Assembly: GCA_013298985.1 (NCBI GenBank)
Contig: JAAFJS010000028.1
Span: forward strand, 1-37,273
DNA length: 37,273 bases
From: Cytophagales bacterium
GTDB lineage: Bacteria; Bacteroidota; Bacteroidia; Cytophagales; Thermoflexibacteraceae
Direction: 5' to 3'
Position numbers and translations under genes: made by a program. Each line of letters begins with the position of its first letter. The stretch's first letter is position 1. The notes below the pieces were generated by a model. The model did no database searches, was not told where the DNA came from, and worked only from the letters and a program-made list of their open reading frames with translations. Shown in pieces: positions 18,208-25,900 of the stretch.

Positions 18208-21200
18208 TTATTTTTTTCTGTATATAAACCAATACATCAGGGGTATGAAGGAAATAGAAATGAATGTACCCAATAGCATACCCCCAATGACTGAGAGTGC
18301 AAGCGGAATTTGTAGCTCTGCTCCTAAGCCTGAAGAGAAAAGTGTAGGTGCAAGCCCTAAAATAGTGGTCAAGGAGGTCATCAACTGGGCTTTTAGCCTG
18401 CGCTGTCCTGCTACTTTGATGGATTCCATGAGTGAAAGTATTTCTCTGCCTTTGTTCATGGTATCTATTTTGAGAATAGAGTCGTTATCTACTATGCCTA
18501 TCATCACTATCATTCCTATAGCTGACATGACATTGAGAGAGTTACCTGCAAAAAAAAGTAATAGCATAGCTCCTGTTAGCCCAAAAATGACCGCAATCAT
18601 CACAATAAAAGGTTGCAGCAAGGACTCAAATTGGGCAGAAAGAATGAAAAATAGCAAGCCAATAGCGACTAAGATAATGATGCCTAATTCTTTGATAAAG
18701 CTTAGGTTACGGAAATAAGCTCCCGAGAAATTAATAGTTAAGTTGCCTTCACCTTGTGCTATTTTTTGCAGATGTGCTTGTGTTTGCATGACTTGTTCAG
18801 TAGGAATGTCAAAAGCAAAAGGGATAAAATCACCTTCACTCCCCGAAAAAAAAGATTTATAGTCTTGCTGTGTAGAAATAGCTATCAGGTTTGTGAGGTT
18901 GATGGTTTGCCCTTTGCTATTGAGGACTGTGGTTTGGCTTAACAATGTACTGACTTGTTGTTCTTCTCCCCCTAAGATGATAGGAATATAGCGTTGTTCT
19001 GCCTTGAGATTTCCTAAGTTATTTTCATTAAAGATAGTTTTTAAGGTAATAAAAACTCTTTCATAATCAACGTCATAGAACAATAGTTTTTCTTTCAAAA
19101 TCTTCACATACAAGCGGTTTTGGAGTGCAGGCGGGTTTGTTTGGAGGTTTTGTTTAAGCATTTGGGTATATACTTTCTCGACTTGGGTAGGCGTAGGCAC
19201 TTCTGCCTGCTGATTGCTGATAAGATGTGCCTCCAGCATTTTTTGATTTGTGCTAAAAAGTTGCTCAAATACATTTTTTGCCGCCGAAAAAGAAACGGTT
19301 GCTTGTGGGTGTTTTTTTTGAAAATAATGCTTAAAATTGTTTTGCAAGTCTTCAAATACTTGCTTGTCAGTAACTTTGAGAGAAAGCAATGCTTCATTAA
19401 AATTTTGCTGTAAATCCCTATTGAGTAAAAATTGTTGCTGCCCTACAAAGGCACTTGTATAAAGAATTTGGGTGGCAATCTGTTTTTCTTTTAACATATT
19501 AACATTTGCCATCAATTTTGCTATTCTTGCTTCATTTTCTTCTACTGTAATTGCTTCATTCCAGTCTATTTTTACCTCTAACTCTGTTCTGCTAATGTTG
19601 GGCATTCCTTGTTTTGGAATGGCGAAAAAAAGAAAAATGGAAACTATAATGAGCGCAAAGAAAAAAGTGATAGCCACCATTTTGTACTTAAAAACCAAGT
19701 GCATAATAAAATGATAGACCTTTTCAACCTGCCGCATCAGCCAAGAATTAGGCTTGGGCGTGTAGATACTGGTCTTTTGTTTGAAATAAAAAAGTCTATA
19801 TAGTACAGGAATCAACGTAAAAGAAGTGAGCAATGAAATGCCCAATGCCAAAGAAACGGCGGCGGCTTGGTCAGAAAATAGCGCGCCTGCAATGCCGCTA
19901 ATAAAAACCAAGGGCAGAAATACGGCAGAATTGGTCAGTATGGAAGTAAACAGGGGCATCATTACCTCATTTGTTCCTGCTATGCACGCCTCATCTAAGG
20001 GCTTGCCTTCTGCCCGAAACTGCTCTATATTTTCAATGACAATAATGGCACTATCTACCACCATGCCTATCCCAAGCACCAAGCCCGCCAGCGAAACCAC
20101 ATTGATAGAAATACCAAAGAGGTAAAAACAAAGAAAAGTTACAATCAGAGAGATAGGGATAGTAATGCCTATCAAAATAGGTGCTTTGAGGTCGCCTAAG
20201 AAAAAGAAAATCACTACAAAAGCACAAAGACCGCCTATCAATAAGTTGGAAATGAGGTTATTGATGGACAAATCTAAGAGTTCGGTTTGGTCTTGGCTGA
20301 TGTGAAATGCTAACTGGGGGTAGTCTTTTTCAAACTCCTTACTCAAGTTTTGTAGGGTGGTTCTCAGGTCTAATAGCTGGGCATCAGCTTGCTTAATTAC
20401 GGACATGACTATGGCTCTCTGTCCATTATAAGTATAAAAACCACGCAGTTTTTGCGCCCGTAGTTTTATAGTAGCAATGTCTTTGATTTGCAAAAGGCGA
20501 GTTTCACCTATTTTAAAATACACATTTTCAATATCTTGTTTGCTCCGAAGCACTGAATTAAAGCGGATATTGTATTGGTATTGCCCATCTTTGACGGTCA
20601 GGTTGCCAAGTTCTACATTGTTTCTTTGGAGAATTTGTGTTAAGGTTTGTTCGTTCATGCCCAAGCTAAGTAGCTTTGCTCGGTCAGGAATCACGACCAT
20701 TTCGGGCAGGGAAAGCCCACTAAGGTCGACTAAGGCTACCTCGTCCAACTGCTCGATGCGTCTTTTGAGTACGTTCTCACAAAATTCACTGAGGGCGAGG
20801 AAGTCAGCCTCACCCCCCTGCCCCCTCTCCAAAGGAGAGGGAGGGTTTTTATAGCTTACATTGATATTAAAAACGGGAATATCGGAGGCACTTGCCTTGA
20901 TGACCTTGGGGCGGGGCATATCGCGCGGTAGGCTACCCATGAGTGCATCTATTTTTTCATTGGTTTCTATGTAGGCAAGGTTTATATTGGTACCGTAGTC
21001 AAAAGCTAACTTGATAATAGCCAAGCCGTCCCTGCTCTCAGCGGTAAGGTCTGCCAAGTGATTTACCTGCAAGAGTTGGTTTTTGAGAGGCTTCATGATA
21101 GCCTTGTGCAGCTCACGTGCGGAGGTATTGGGATAGCTGACCTGCACCGTAATCTCTGGAATCGCTATCTCTGGCAGCAGCGAAACAGGTATCTGGGTAA

Positions 21201-21279
21201 ATGTAAGCAAGCCTAAGCCAACTATGGATAGGGTAGTTATCAGGACGGCAATAGGGCGATAAAGCAGGAATCTGACCAT
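18208..21279 (-). CDS. RND-family permease with atypical proton-relay residues
   Basis: A 1023-residue, 12-TM RND permease of the inner membrane (N-terminus MVRFLLYRPIAVLITTLSIV). I start it at the ATG at 21279, because a TTG three codons earlier is itself part of a -7 promoter box. The TM4 motif reads MVVDSAIIVIEN (Asp409 followed by Ser), and the TM10 region reads IGIVDNDSILKID instead of the Lys-containing GLxxKNA. The AcrB triad is thus altered, as in MdtB/C- or HME-like lineages. A GC-rich in-frame insert (PPSPLERGQGGEAD) lies near residues 146-159. It is the last gene of the peptide region, expressed from its own operator-promoter. The adaptor encoded at 26019-27101, with a matching promoter, is its probable partner. 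Confidence 0.88.
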   Translation of the reverse strand: MVRFLLYRPIAVLITTLSIVGLGLLTFTQIPVSLLPEIAIPEITVQVSYPNTSARELHKAIMKPLKNQLLQVNHLADLTAESRDGLAIIKLAFDYGTNINLAYIETNEKIDALMGSLPRDMPRPKVIKASASDIPVFNINVSYKNPPSPLERGQGGEADFLALSEFCENVLKRRIEQLDEVALVDLSGLSLPEMVVIPDRAKLLSLGMNEQTLTQILQRNNVELGNLTVKDGQYQYNIRFNSVLRSKQDIENVYFKIGETRLLQIKDIATIKLRAQKLRGFYTYNGQRAIVMSVIKQADAQLLDLRTTLQNLSKEFEKDYPQLAFHISQDQTELLDLSINNLISNLLIGGLCAFVVIFFFLGDLKAPILIGITIPISLIVTFLCFYLFGISINVVSLAGLVLGIGMVVDSAIIVIENIEQFRAEGKPLDEACIAGTNEVMMPLFTSILTNSAVFLPLVFISGIAGALFSDQAAAVSLALGISLLTSFTLIPVLYRLFYFKQKTSIYTPKPNSWLMRQVEKVYHFIMHLVFKYKMVAITFFFALIIVSIFLFFAIPKQGMPNISRTELEVKIDWNEAITVEENEARIAKLMANVNMLKEKQIATQILYTSAFVGQQQFLLNRDLQQNFNEALLSLKVTDKQVFEDLQNNFKHYFQKKHPQATVSFSAAKNVFEQLFSTNQKMLEAHLISNQQAEVPTPTQVEKVYTQMLKQNLQTNPPALQNRLYVKILKEKLLFYDVDYERVFITLKTIFNENNLGNLKAEQRYIPIILGGEEQQVSTLLSQTTVLNSKGQTINLTNLIAISTQQDYKSFFSGSEGDFIPFAFDIPTEQVMQTQAHLQKIAQGEGNLTINFSGAYFRNLSFIKELGIIILVAIGLLFFILSAQFESLLQPFIVMIAVIFGLTGAMLLLFFAGNSLNVMSAIGMIVMIGIVDNDSILKIDTMNKGREILSLMESIKVAGQRRLKAQLMTSLTTILGLAPTLFSSGLGAELQIPLALSVIGGMLLGTFISISFIPLMYWFIYRKK
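20807..20845. repeat. GC-rich palindromic element inserted in frame in the RND permease gene
   Basis: A perfect palindrome, CCCTCTCC-AAA-GGAGAGGG (20823-20841), sits in a run of C/G-rich sequence quite unlike its AT-rich surroundings. It encodes, in frame on the minus strand, the low-complexity insert NPPSPLERGQGGEAD. It shares the motif CARGGGGGWGAGGC (minus strand) with the element at 23851-23890, so I read both as copies of one short dispersed REP-like family that tolerates insertion in coding sequence. Confidence 0.65.
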
Positions 21280-21285
21280 AAGAGG

Positions 21286-21333
21286 CAAAGATAGAAAATA
21301 AAAATGAGATGGGAAATAGGAAAGGGTTACTAA
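21286..21333 (-). promoter_or_regulatory. Operator and -7 box for the RND permease gene
   Basis: On the minus strand, the 18-bp dyad at 21316-21333 (TTAGTAACCCTTTCCTAT) is followed by TATCTTTG (21286-21293), a perfect TAnnTTTG box. The dyad centre is 31.5 nt from the box edge. The -33 position reads TTT, not TTG, as expected for an activator-dependent promoter. The ATG begins only 6 nt after the -7 box, so the transcript would be nearly leaderless. About 44 bp here are almost identical to the promoter of the RND adaptor at 27127-27174. The operator overlaps the last codons of the upstream glycosyltransferase gene. Confidence 0.65.
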
Positions 21334-22694
21334 ATCAAAACAGGCTCTCTCACAAGTTCCTCTATTAGCTTCACAACCCTCTCCTCTGTATATTTTGCTT
21401 CGGTTTTTTCCTTGAAAGCGTGTAGGTTTTGCTTGTAAATGGGATTGGTGAGTAGTGTTTGTATCTTTTCTGCTATTAGCTGCGGGCTGTCCCTGTCTAT
21501 CTCGCCTCGCAGCCCTAAGCGGTGGTGGAAGATGCGGGCGGCATTGCCAACTTGGTCATAATCCAAATTGAGGGGATAAATAAGCATAGGAACTTGGAAA
21601 TATAGTGCTTCTTTTATAGAGTTTAGCCCGCCATGCGTAACAAATAAATCTGTATTACTCAATAGGTGTAGCTGAGGGACTTGAATAAACAGGTTTACAT
21701 TTTCTGGAATTTCGCCAATCTCTGTTCGTAATTTTTCATTTAGTGAAATAATGATTTGATAATGTATATTTTGTTTTGCTAATTCAATGAGTTTTTTGAG
21801 AAATAAAATTACTTCTCCTTCCCAACTTTCGTAAAGTGTGCCAAAAGAACAGTAAATAATTTTTTTACCACTTGTCTTAAACACTTGTATTTTTGCTTCA
21901 AAATTAGCATACTTTTCATCAGCAAATTCCTGGCGATTTAGGTCTATCCTACTGCCCAAGTAAGTCTGCCAATCCATTTTTCTTTCTGGGAAAAACTCCA
22001 ATTCAGCAGGAGCAAGTATCCACTCTGGTATGCCTGCAAAACTAATTCTGAATGAAGTATTGGTAACGATTTTATGTATTTGAGGAATTTTATTTTCTTT
22101 GAATTTCTGCTTTACCATACTTAGGTCATCTTTGCCAAAATATTTTATTTTATCTTTAAATCTTTGCACTTTTCTCTGCCAAAGTAAATGCTTCCATGCT
22201 TTTTTGACTAATTTTTGATTTTCAGGCAGTAAGTCAGCGTTTAAGGGTGGCGTGCCTTCACTACAAAGGGTGGAAAGCATTGTTTGGAGGAATACCAATT
22301 TGATGTTTTTCTCTTTCAAGTAAGGATAGAGAATGATAAAATCAGTAGAAAGAAAAGAGTCTAAGAAAATAACGTCAGGCTTTACTTCTTCTATAAGTGT
22401 TTCTAATTTTTTCTTGCGGTCGTGGTAAATGCGGGAAGAAAGGCGGTCTATCAGGTTGTCTAAATAAGAATCTGGGCTTTTATTAAATTTATGCCAATAT
22501 TTCTCAAAGCCAATCCCAAAAGTCATTCCTGAAAACTCATAAAAAGAAAAACCAAAGGAAGTCAAGTAAGGCTCTAAGTGTTTTGCATTGGTATAGATAA
22601 TAGGCACGCCACTTTGAGCAAGCATTTTGGCAAATGATAAGGAAGCGTTTACGTGGCTGAGGGCAGAGTCCATCATAAATAGCACAGTGTTCAT
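21330..22694 (-). CDS. GT1-family (UGT/MGT-like) glycosyltransferase
   Basis: A 454-residue GT-B-fold enzyme expected to move a sugar from an NDP-sugar to a small acceptor in the cytoplasm. The N-terminal domain starts MNTVLFMMDSALSHVNASLSFAKML. The C-terminal donor site is clear: IIYCSFGTLYE, VPQLHLLSNTDLFVTHGGLNSIKEAL, then PLNLDYDQVGNA. This is the layout of macrolide and natural-product glycosyltransferases rather than cell-wall enzymes. Its ATG overlaps the stop of the thioredoxin-like lipoprotein gene by 4 nt (ATGA), so both belong to the same peptide-propeller operon. The acceptor is unknown; a peptide or lipid made by the locus is a guess from context. Confidence 0.85.
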   Translation of the reverse strand: MNTVLFMMDSALSHVNASLSFAKMLAQSGVPIIYTNAKHLEPYLTSFGFSFYEFSGMTFGIGFEKYWHKFNKSPDSYLDNLIDRLSSRIYHDRKKKLETLIEEVKPDVIFLDSFLSTDFIILYPYLKEKNIKLVFLQTMLSTLCSEGTPPLNADLLPENQKLVKKAWKHLLWQRKVQRFKDKIKYFGKDDLSMVKQKFKENKIPQIHKIVTNTSFRISFAGIPEWILAPAELEFFPERKMDWQTYLGSRIDLNRQEFADEKYANFEAKIQVFKTSGKKIIYCSFGTLYESWEGEVILFLKKLIELAKQNIHYQIIISLNEKLRTEIGEIPENVNLFIQVPQLHLLSNTDLFVTHGGLNSIKEALYFQVPMLIYPLNLDYDQVGNAARIFHHRLGLRGEIDRDSPQLIAEKIQTLLTNPIYKQNLHAFKEKTEAKYTEERVVKLIEELVREPVLI

Positions 22695-23161
22695 GGTTGC
22701 TTTATAAAATTTTTGATGTTGGCAAATATATTCTCCGCATTGGCAAAAGAGATTTCCTCTTCTTCCACTATTTTTCCATTGCTACAATAATAAACTTTGG
22801 GGTGAACGTTAGCTACCAATTCATCTCTCACTGCTATCATTTGTCTATCTATCAAGAAGTTAGCATGATTCCTTACTTGATGATTGAATGTAAAACTTAC
22901 CTCTTTCTGAGAAGGGCAACTCACCACAAAATAATGATTTTCATTTGCTATATTTGCTTTGATGTAGTCTGCTACTACCTGCATACAACTTCCGCAGCCA
23001 CCTGTGATGGTAAACATATAAATAGACTTACCTAAATCACTCTTTTTCTGATAATAGTTTAATAAACCTTTCAATTTTTCTTCTTTTGCCTCGAAAGGTG
23101 AAGATTGGCAGGCACAAAGCAAGAAGAAGAACAAGTATTTGATGCAAGCACTTTTTTTCAT
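22691..23161 (-). CDS. Thioredoxin-like lipoprotein with a CGSC motif
   Basis: A 156-residue envelope protein. The lipobox LLCAC places the lipid on Cys18, after a basic n-region and a hydrophobic stretch. Residues 44-60 (GKSIYMFTITGGCGSCM) look like the first strand and active-site turn of a thioredoxin fold, with Cys56 and Cys59 as a CxxC pair. A later region (VHPKVYYCSNGKIV) resembles the cis-Pro strand. It lies 5 nt after the beta-propeller gene and overlaps the glycosyltransferase gene, so it is in the operon headed by the Cys-rich peptide at 24428. A role in folding or reducing that peptide's disulfides is a reasonable inference. Confidence 0.75.
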   Translation of the reverse strand: MKKSACIKYLFFFLLCACQSSPFEAKEEKLKGLLNYYQKKSDLGKSIYMFTITGGCGSCMQVVADYIKANIANENHYFVVSCPSQKEVSFTFNHQVRNHANFLIDRQMIAVRDELVANVHPKVYYCSNGKIVEEEEISFANAENIFANIKNFIKQP

Positions 23162-23166
23162 AAAAC

Positions 23167-24336
23167 TTATTTTTTAACCAATTTGTAGTGTAAAAATGCA
23201 AGTTCATCTTCATTTCTGGAAAAACCATGCACATAAAAGCCATTATCATTGATAAAATAGTTGCCAGCACCAATGTGTTCTGGTAACATAAGCTCCCCTA
23301 ATTGCTTGAAATCCTCATCTAAAATAATAATCACTACTCTCACGTGAGCGTGCCTATCATTTTTCTCCTTTTTATCTTTATTTGGAATAAGAATGTAGCG
23401 ATAATACACCCTATTATATCTATCATACCTCATCCTCTCAAAATGTGCATGACTAATTTCAAACTCAAACTCTTTTCCATCATTATCGTTTATATTGGGC
23501 TTAGTAGAAAAAACTTCAATTTCCTTAAAATACTGATTTTCTGATAAATGGGACGTAATGGCTTGGGTACTCAGGCTCATTTCATATATTTTTGCATCAC
23601 AAGGGAAACTATAGGTAACTGTATTTTTATGCTCATTGTAAGCAGAACCAAAATGACTTACAAAAGCAATAGGAAAAAACATTTTATCCCTATAAACCTG
23701 AGGATAGGGCATAAAATAAGTAAGTTTACCAGTGGTGATATTCACTTTTAAGCCTAATTTGCCTTTCTCGTAAAGGTCTTTGATAAAAGGGCTAATGCTT
23801 GGTATGCAGCTCATGTATATTTCATTATTTACAATAAACAAATCTTTTGTTCCGCCCTGTGGCAAGCCCGCCTCTCCCCCTTGTGGCGGAGCCATAGTTA
23901 CTTGGTCAAACTTAACTTCTGGATTGATAAGAGGGTATTTTCTAATGATTTTTCCTGTAGTGTCAATCAAAGACATCCGATAGTGATAGCTGGAAATGAG
24001 GAAGATAGAGTCTAAGGATTGGACAAAAATATATACAGGAACACCTACGCCATTAGGTCCCTCGTTTTCTAAGGGGATTTTTTTTATTAGTTGCTTGGAC
24101 TGCCAGTCATGTAGCTGAACAGCATTAATTTTGCGATTTAACAAAAAGAGTAGCTGCCTACCCTCTATCTCTTTGTACTGCACGTCATTGTCGCCAAGTG
24201 ATGTCAGGCTGTCTATGGGTAAATAAGCCGTATCAGCCAGCATCAGATGATGGGTGTCTGTTGAAATTTCCTTGTCAGAAAAATTACAGGCATAAGAAAA
24301 AAGCAAAACCAAAAATACATAGATAGTTATTTTCAT
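23167..24336 (-). CDS. Beta-propeller lipoprotein, DUF4221/TolB-like (cassette 1)
   Basis: A 389-residue lipoprotein (lipobox FSYAC, Cys17). The body is a series of repeated four-strand modules (for example LLFLLNRKINAVQLHDWQSKQ, DSIFLISSYHYRMSLIDTTGK) as in six- or seven-bladed propellers. The ENEGPNGVG motif and overall length fit the DUF4221-like lipoproteins of Bacteroidota, which I recall lying next to small exported peptides. It starts 14 nt after the hairpin that follows the peptide gene at 24428. A low-complexity insert (APPQGGEAGLPQGG) comes from a GC-rich repeat. Its molecular role is unknown; binding or presenting the peptide at the outer membrane is a possibility. Confidence 0.78.
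   Translation of the reverse strand: MKITIYVFLVLLFSYACNFSDKEISTDTHHLMLADTAYLPIDSLTSLGDNDVQYKEIEGRQLLFLLNRKINAVQLHDWQSKQLIKKIPLENEGPNGVGVPVYIFVQSLDSIFLISSYHYRMSLIDTTGKIIRKYPLINPEVKFDQVTMAPPQGGEAGLPQGGTKDLFIVNNEIYMSCIPSISPFIKDLYEKGKLGLKVNITTGKLTYFMPYPQVYRDKMFFPIAFVSHFGSAYNEHKNTVTYSFPCDAKIYEMSLSTQAITSHLSENQYFKEIEVFSTKPNINDNDGKEFEFEISHAHFERMRYDRYNRVYYRYILIPNKDKKEKNDRHAHVRVVIIILDEDFKQLGELMLPEHIGAGNYFINDNGFYVHGFSRNEDELAFLHYKLVKK
23851..23890. repeat. GC-rich palindromic element inserted in frame in the propeller gene
   Basis: TCCGCC and GGCGGA form the outer arms of a 40-bp C/G-rich segment in an AT-rich gene. It adds the repeat-like peptide APPQGGEAGLPQGG without breaking the frame. The inner part matches the element at 20807-20845 (CARGGGGGWGAGGC on the minus strand). 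Confidence 0.6.
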
Positions 24337-24350
24337 ATTTTGATGGAGTT

Positions 24351-24391
24351 AAACAGAAATACAAGGTAAAATTAGCCTTGTATTTCTGTTT
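24351..24391 (-). other. Strong intercistronic hairpin between peptide 1 and its propeller gene
   Basis: A perfect 16-bp inverted repeat (AAACAGAAATACAAGG / CCTTGTATTTCTGTTT) with a 9-nt loop. On the transcribed (minus) strand it is followed by TTTAACTCC and then the propeller ATG within 14 nt, so there is no real T run. It probably stabilises the upstream peptide mRNA or lets only part of transcription pass, rather than stopping it all. Confidence 0.7.
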
Positions 24392-24427
24392 TTTAAGTGT
24401 AAAAATGAGTATTATTATTGCTAAATA

Positions 24428-24676
24428 TTACCCACATGAGCTGTAGAAAAGGCAGTTGCCACCAACAGCAACACATTCTGCGCTTGATGATATTGGATTA
24501 CCAATAGTACAGCCAGGACAATAAATAGGCAAAGGTGTTGCACAATTAGTTCTAAATACATAATAATTCGTCGGATTATAAATTTGTGCTTGACTTTCAT
24601 TAATAAATTCCGAGCCAGTACCGCCGCCCATTAGCAACGTAAGTACCATTCCAATCTTTTTAAGTTTACTTCTCAT
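24428..24676 (-). CDS. Small exported Cys-rich peptide 1
   Basis: An 82-residue precursor. A basic start (MRSKLKKIG), a hydrophobic stretch (MVLTLLMGGG) and a likely processing site at SQAQ (about residue 31) suggest Sec export. The mature part has six cysteines (NCATPLPIYCPGC, AEC, GNC, SSCG), which suggests three disulfides. In size and gene context it resembles the NVEALA-type small proteins of Bacteroidota, but I see no NVEALA string and its leader differs from the three other peptides here. It is the first gene of an operon with a hairpin, a propeller lipoprotein, a thioredoxin-like lipoprotein and a glycosyltransferase. Function unknown. Confidence 0.72.
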   Translation of the reverse strand: MRSKLKKIGMVLTLLMGGGTGSEFINESQAQIYNPTNYYVFRTNCATPLPIYCPGCTIGNPISSSAECVAVGGNCLFYSSCG

Positions 24677-24757
24677 GATTTTTAAGATTTTAAAACGTTT
24701 AAAAATAGCAAAACTAACGTTTACAATAATACCTTCGCGAAGTACCAGAGTACACTA

Positions 24758-24826
24758 CAAAGTAAAGAGGTTCTTTTTAGTCTTTTTTAGTAATCTTTTA
24801 CTAATTTTTTAGTAAAAGATTACTAA
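24758..24826 (-). promoter_or_regulatory. Double operator and promoter of peptide 1
   Basis: Two perfect copies of the dyad lie in opposite orientation: TTAGTAATCTTTTACTAA (24787-24804) and its exact reverse complement (24809-24826). Each is TTAGTAA-N4-TTACTAA, and the centres are 22 bp apart (about two helical turns). The -7 candidate on the minus strand is TTACTTTG (24758-24765), one base off consensus, with the proximal dyad centred 30.5 nt upstream of it. The site lies between this gene and the divergent toxin-antitoxin pair, so it could affect both. A small palindrome (TACCTTCGCGAAGTAC, 24730-24745) lies in the leader. Confidence 0.65.
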
Positions 24827-24909
24827 TTTTTTACTTTTGGTGCTTGTAGTGTAGTCTATCATTTGCTTTTTAAGTATAAAAGAAGTATTTTAGCACAAAA
24901 AACAAAGAT

Positions 24910-25134
24910 ATGCAAGCTTTTAACTTATTATCCACACCTGAGCAGTTTGTCATCAGTATAGATAAAAAAATGATAGACAAAAACGCTTTGTTGTTTCTAT
25001 TACAAAGATTCTGGGTAGAGCATCTGGCACAAGTAGTTGATTTTGATGATTCTATTACAGAATTAGGGGAAGAAATAAAAGAAGATTGGTGGAATAAAAA
25101 TCAAGAAAGAATCTTGAATCGCATAGAAGCATGA
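24910..25134 (+). CDS. Putative antitoxin of a PIN-type toxin-antitoxin pair
   Basis: A 74-residue acidic protein (MQAFNLLSTPEQFVISIDKK to a WWNKNQERILNRIEA end). It has no DNA-binding motif I can name with confidence. The assignment comes from context: its stop overlaps the ATG of the PIN-domain gene by 4 nt (ATGA), the classical arrangement of an antitoxin gene followed by a VapC-like toxin. It is transcribed divergently from peptide 1, across the double operator. Alternative: an unrelated small protein. Confidence 0.65.
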   Translation: MQAFNLLSTPEQFVISIDKKMIDKNALLFLLQRFWVEHLAQVVDFDDSITELGEEIKEDWWNKNQERILNRIEA

Positions 25135-25543
25135 TTAATATTGTGGTAGATACCAATATACTTTTTTCTGCTTTGCGTAGCAAAGATTCTGTTTTGCGTA
25201 GTACTTTGCTTAATAGTAAGGACAAGCGTTTTTTTGCGCCTAATTTTTTGTTCTCTGAAATTTTTAAACACAAAGAAAAACTCATACAAAAAACGCAAGC
25301 AACAGAAGAGCAAGTGTATGAGTTTTTTTAGAGAATGTTTTGCAAGCGATTCACTTTGTAAATGACGAACTTATTGATACTGAAAATTTGGTAGCTGCAC
25401 ATAAACTTTGCAAGGAAATAGACCCCAAAGATATGATTTTTGTGGCACTTACTTTCCAAGTAGATGGCTTACTTTGGACGAGAGATGAAGCACTGAAACA
25501 AGGGCTTACCAAAAAAGGGTTTCTTCATTTTTTTGAGCCATAA
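25131..25543 (+). pseudogene. PIN-domain (VapC-like) toxin gene with a one-base frameshift
   Basis: The first frame reads MINIVVDTNILFSAL with the PIN acidic residues Asp7 and Glu43 (FSEIFKHKEK), then stops at 25329-25331 after EEQVYEFF. The other half continues in the next frame as LENVLQAIHFVNDELID to DPKDMIFVALTF and LLWTRDEAL, with the remaining acidic residues. The break falls in a run of seven T (25323-25329). An eighth T would restore one 137-residue PIN ribonuclease. It is thus either a fresh inactivating mutation, a sequencing error in a homopolymer, or slippage-based on/off switching. The intact protein would be a tRNA- or mRNA-cleaving toxin. Confidence 0.8.
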
Positions 25544-25580
25544 ATTCTTTTTTTTGGTACAATCGTTACGCCTGTATCCA

Positions 25581-25612
25581 AAAAAAGGTGCAAGGTTGAG
25601 TCCTTTTGCACC
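25581..25612 (-). terminator. Intrinsic terminator of the LuxR-type gene
   Basis: GGTGCAA (25587-25593) pairs with TTGCACC (25606-25612), with an inner GG/CC. On the minus strand six T follow (25586-25581). It lies 9 nt after the LuxR-type stop codon, and on the plus strand also follows the PIN gene. Confidence 0.7.
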
Positions 25613-25621
25613 CATCATTTT

Positions 25622-25855
25622 TCACTTCTGGTGTTTGTACTTCACCGCCAAAAGGAGTAGCTCTTTGCAGGAGTCTATGCCCAGCTTGTTTTTCATGTTC
25701 TCCTTGTGGTTCTTGATGGTGTGCGGGCTAAGGCACATTAGCTCTCCAATGGTTTCATTGCTTTGGATGCCGTCGCCCATCAGGGTGAAGGTGCATAGTT
25801 CTTGTTTAGAAAATAGCTCATGAGGCACAAAGGAGAGAAAGGGTTCTTTTTTCAT
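25622..25855 (-). CDS. Stand-alone LuxR/GerE-type HTH protein
   Basis: Only 77 residues: a short N-terminal stretch and then a LuxR-type DNA-binding domain (ELCTFTLMGDGIQSNETIGE, then LMCLSPHTIKNHKENMKNKLGI). The helix-turn-helix signature SPHTIKNHKENMKNKLG matches the family well. There is no receiver or ligand domain and no upstream partner in the same strand, so it is either a small stand-alone regulator or the surviving end of a larger one. It has its own terminator, and a GCGTGT tandem repeat lies about 45 nt before its start. It sits in the middle of the peptide region and is the only local candidate regulator for the shared operator; that link is inference. Confidence 0.75.
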   Translation of the reverse strand: MKKEPFLSFVPHELFSKQELCTFTLMGDGIQSNETIGELMCLSPHTIKNHKENMKNKLGIDSCKELLLLAVKYKHQK

Positions 25856-25900
25856 CAGTTTTTAATCAGTGTTTTTGGATACATTTCGTTAGTTCATTGC

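Noticed and set aside
25137-25313. Small minus-strand open frames over the PIN gene
   Set aside because: Antisense shadows of a recognisable PIN domain.
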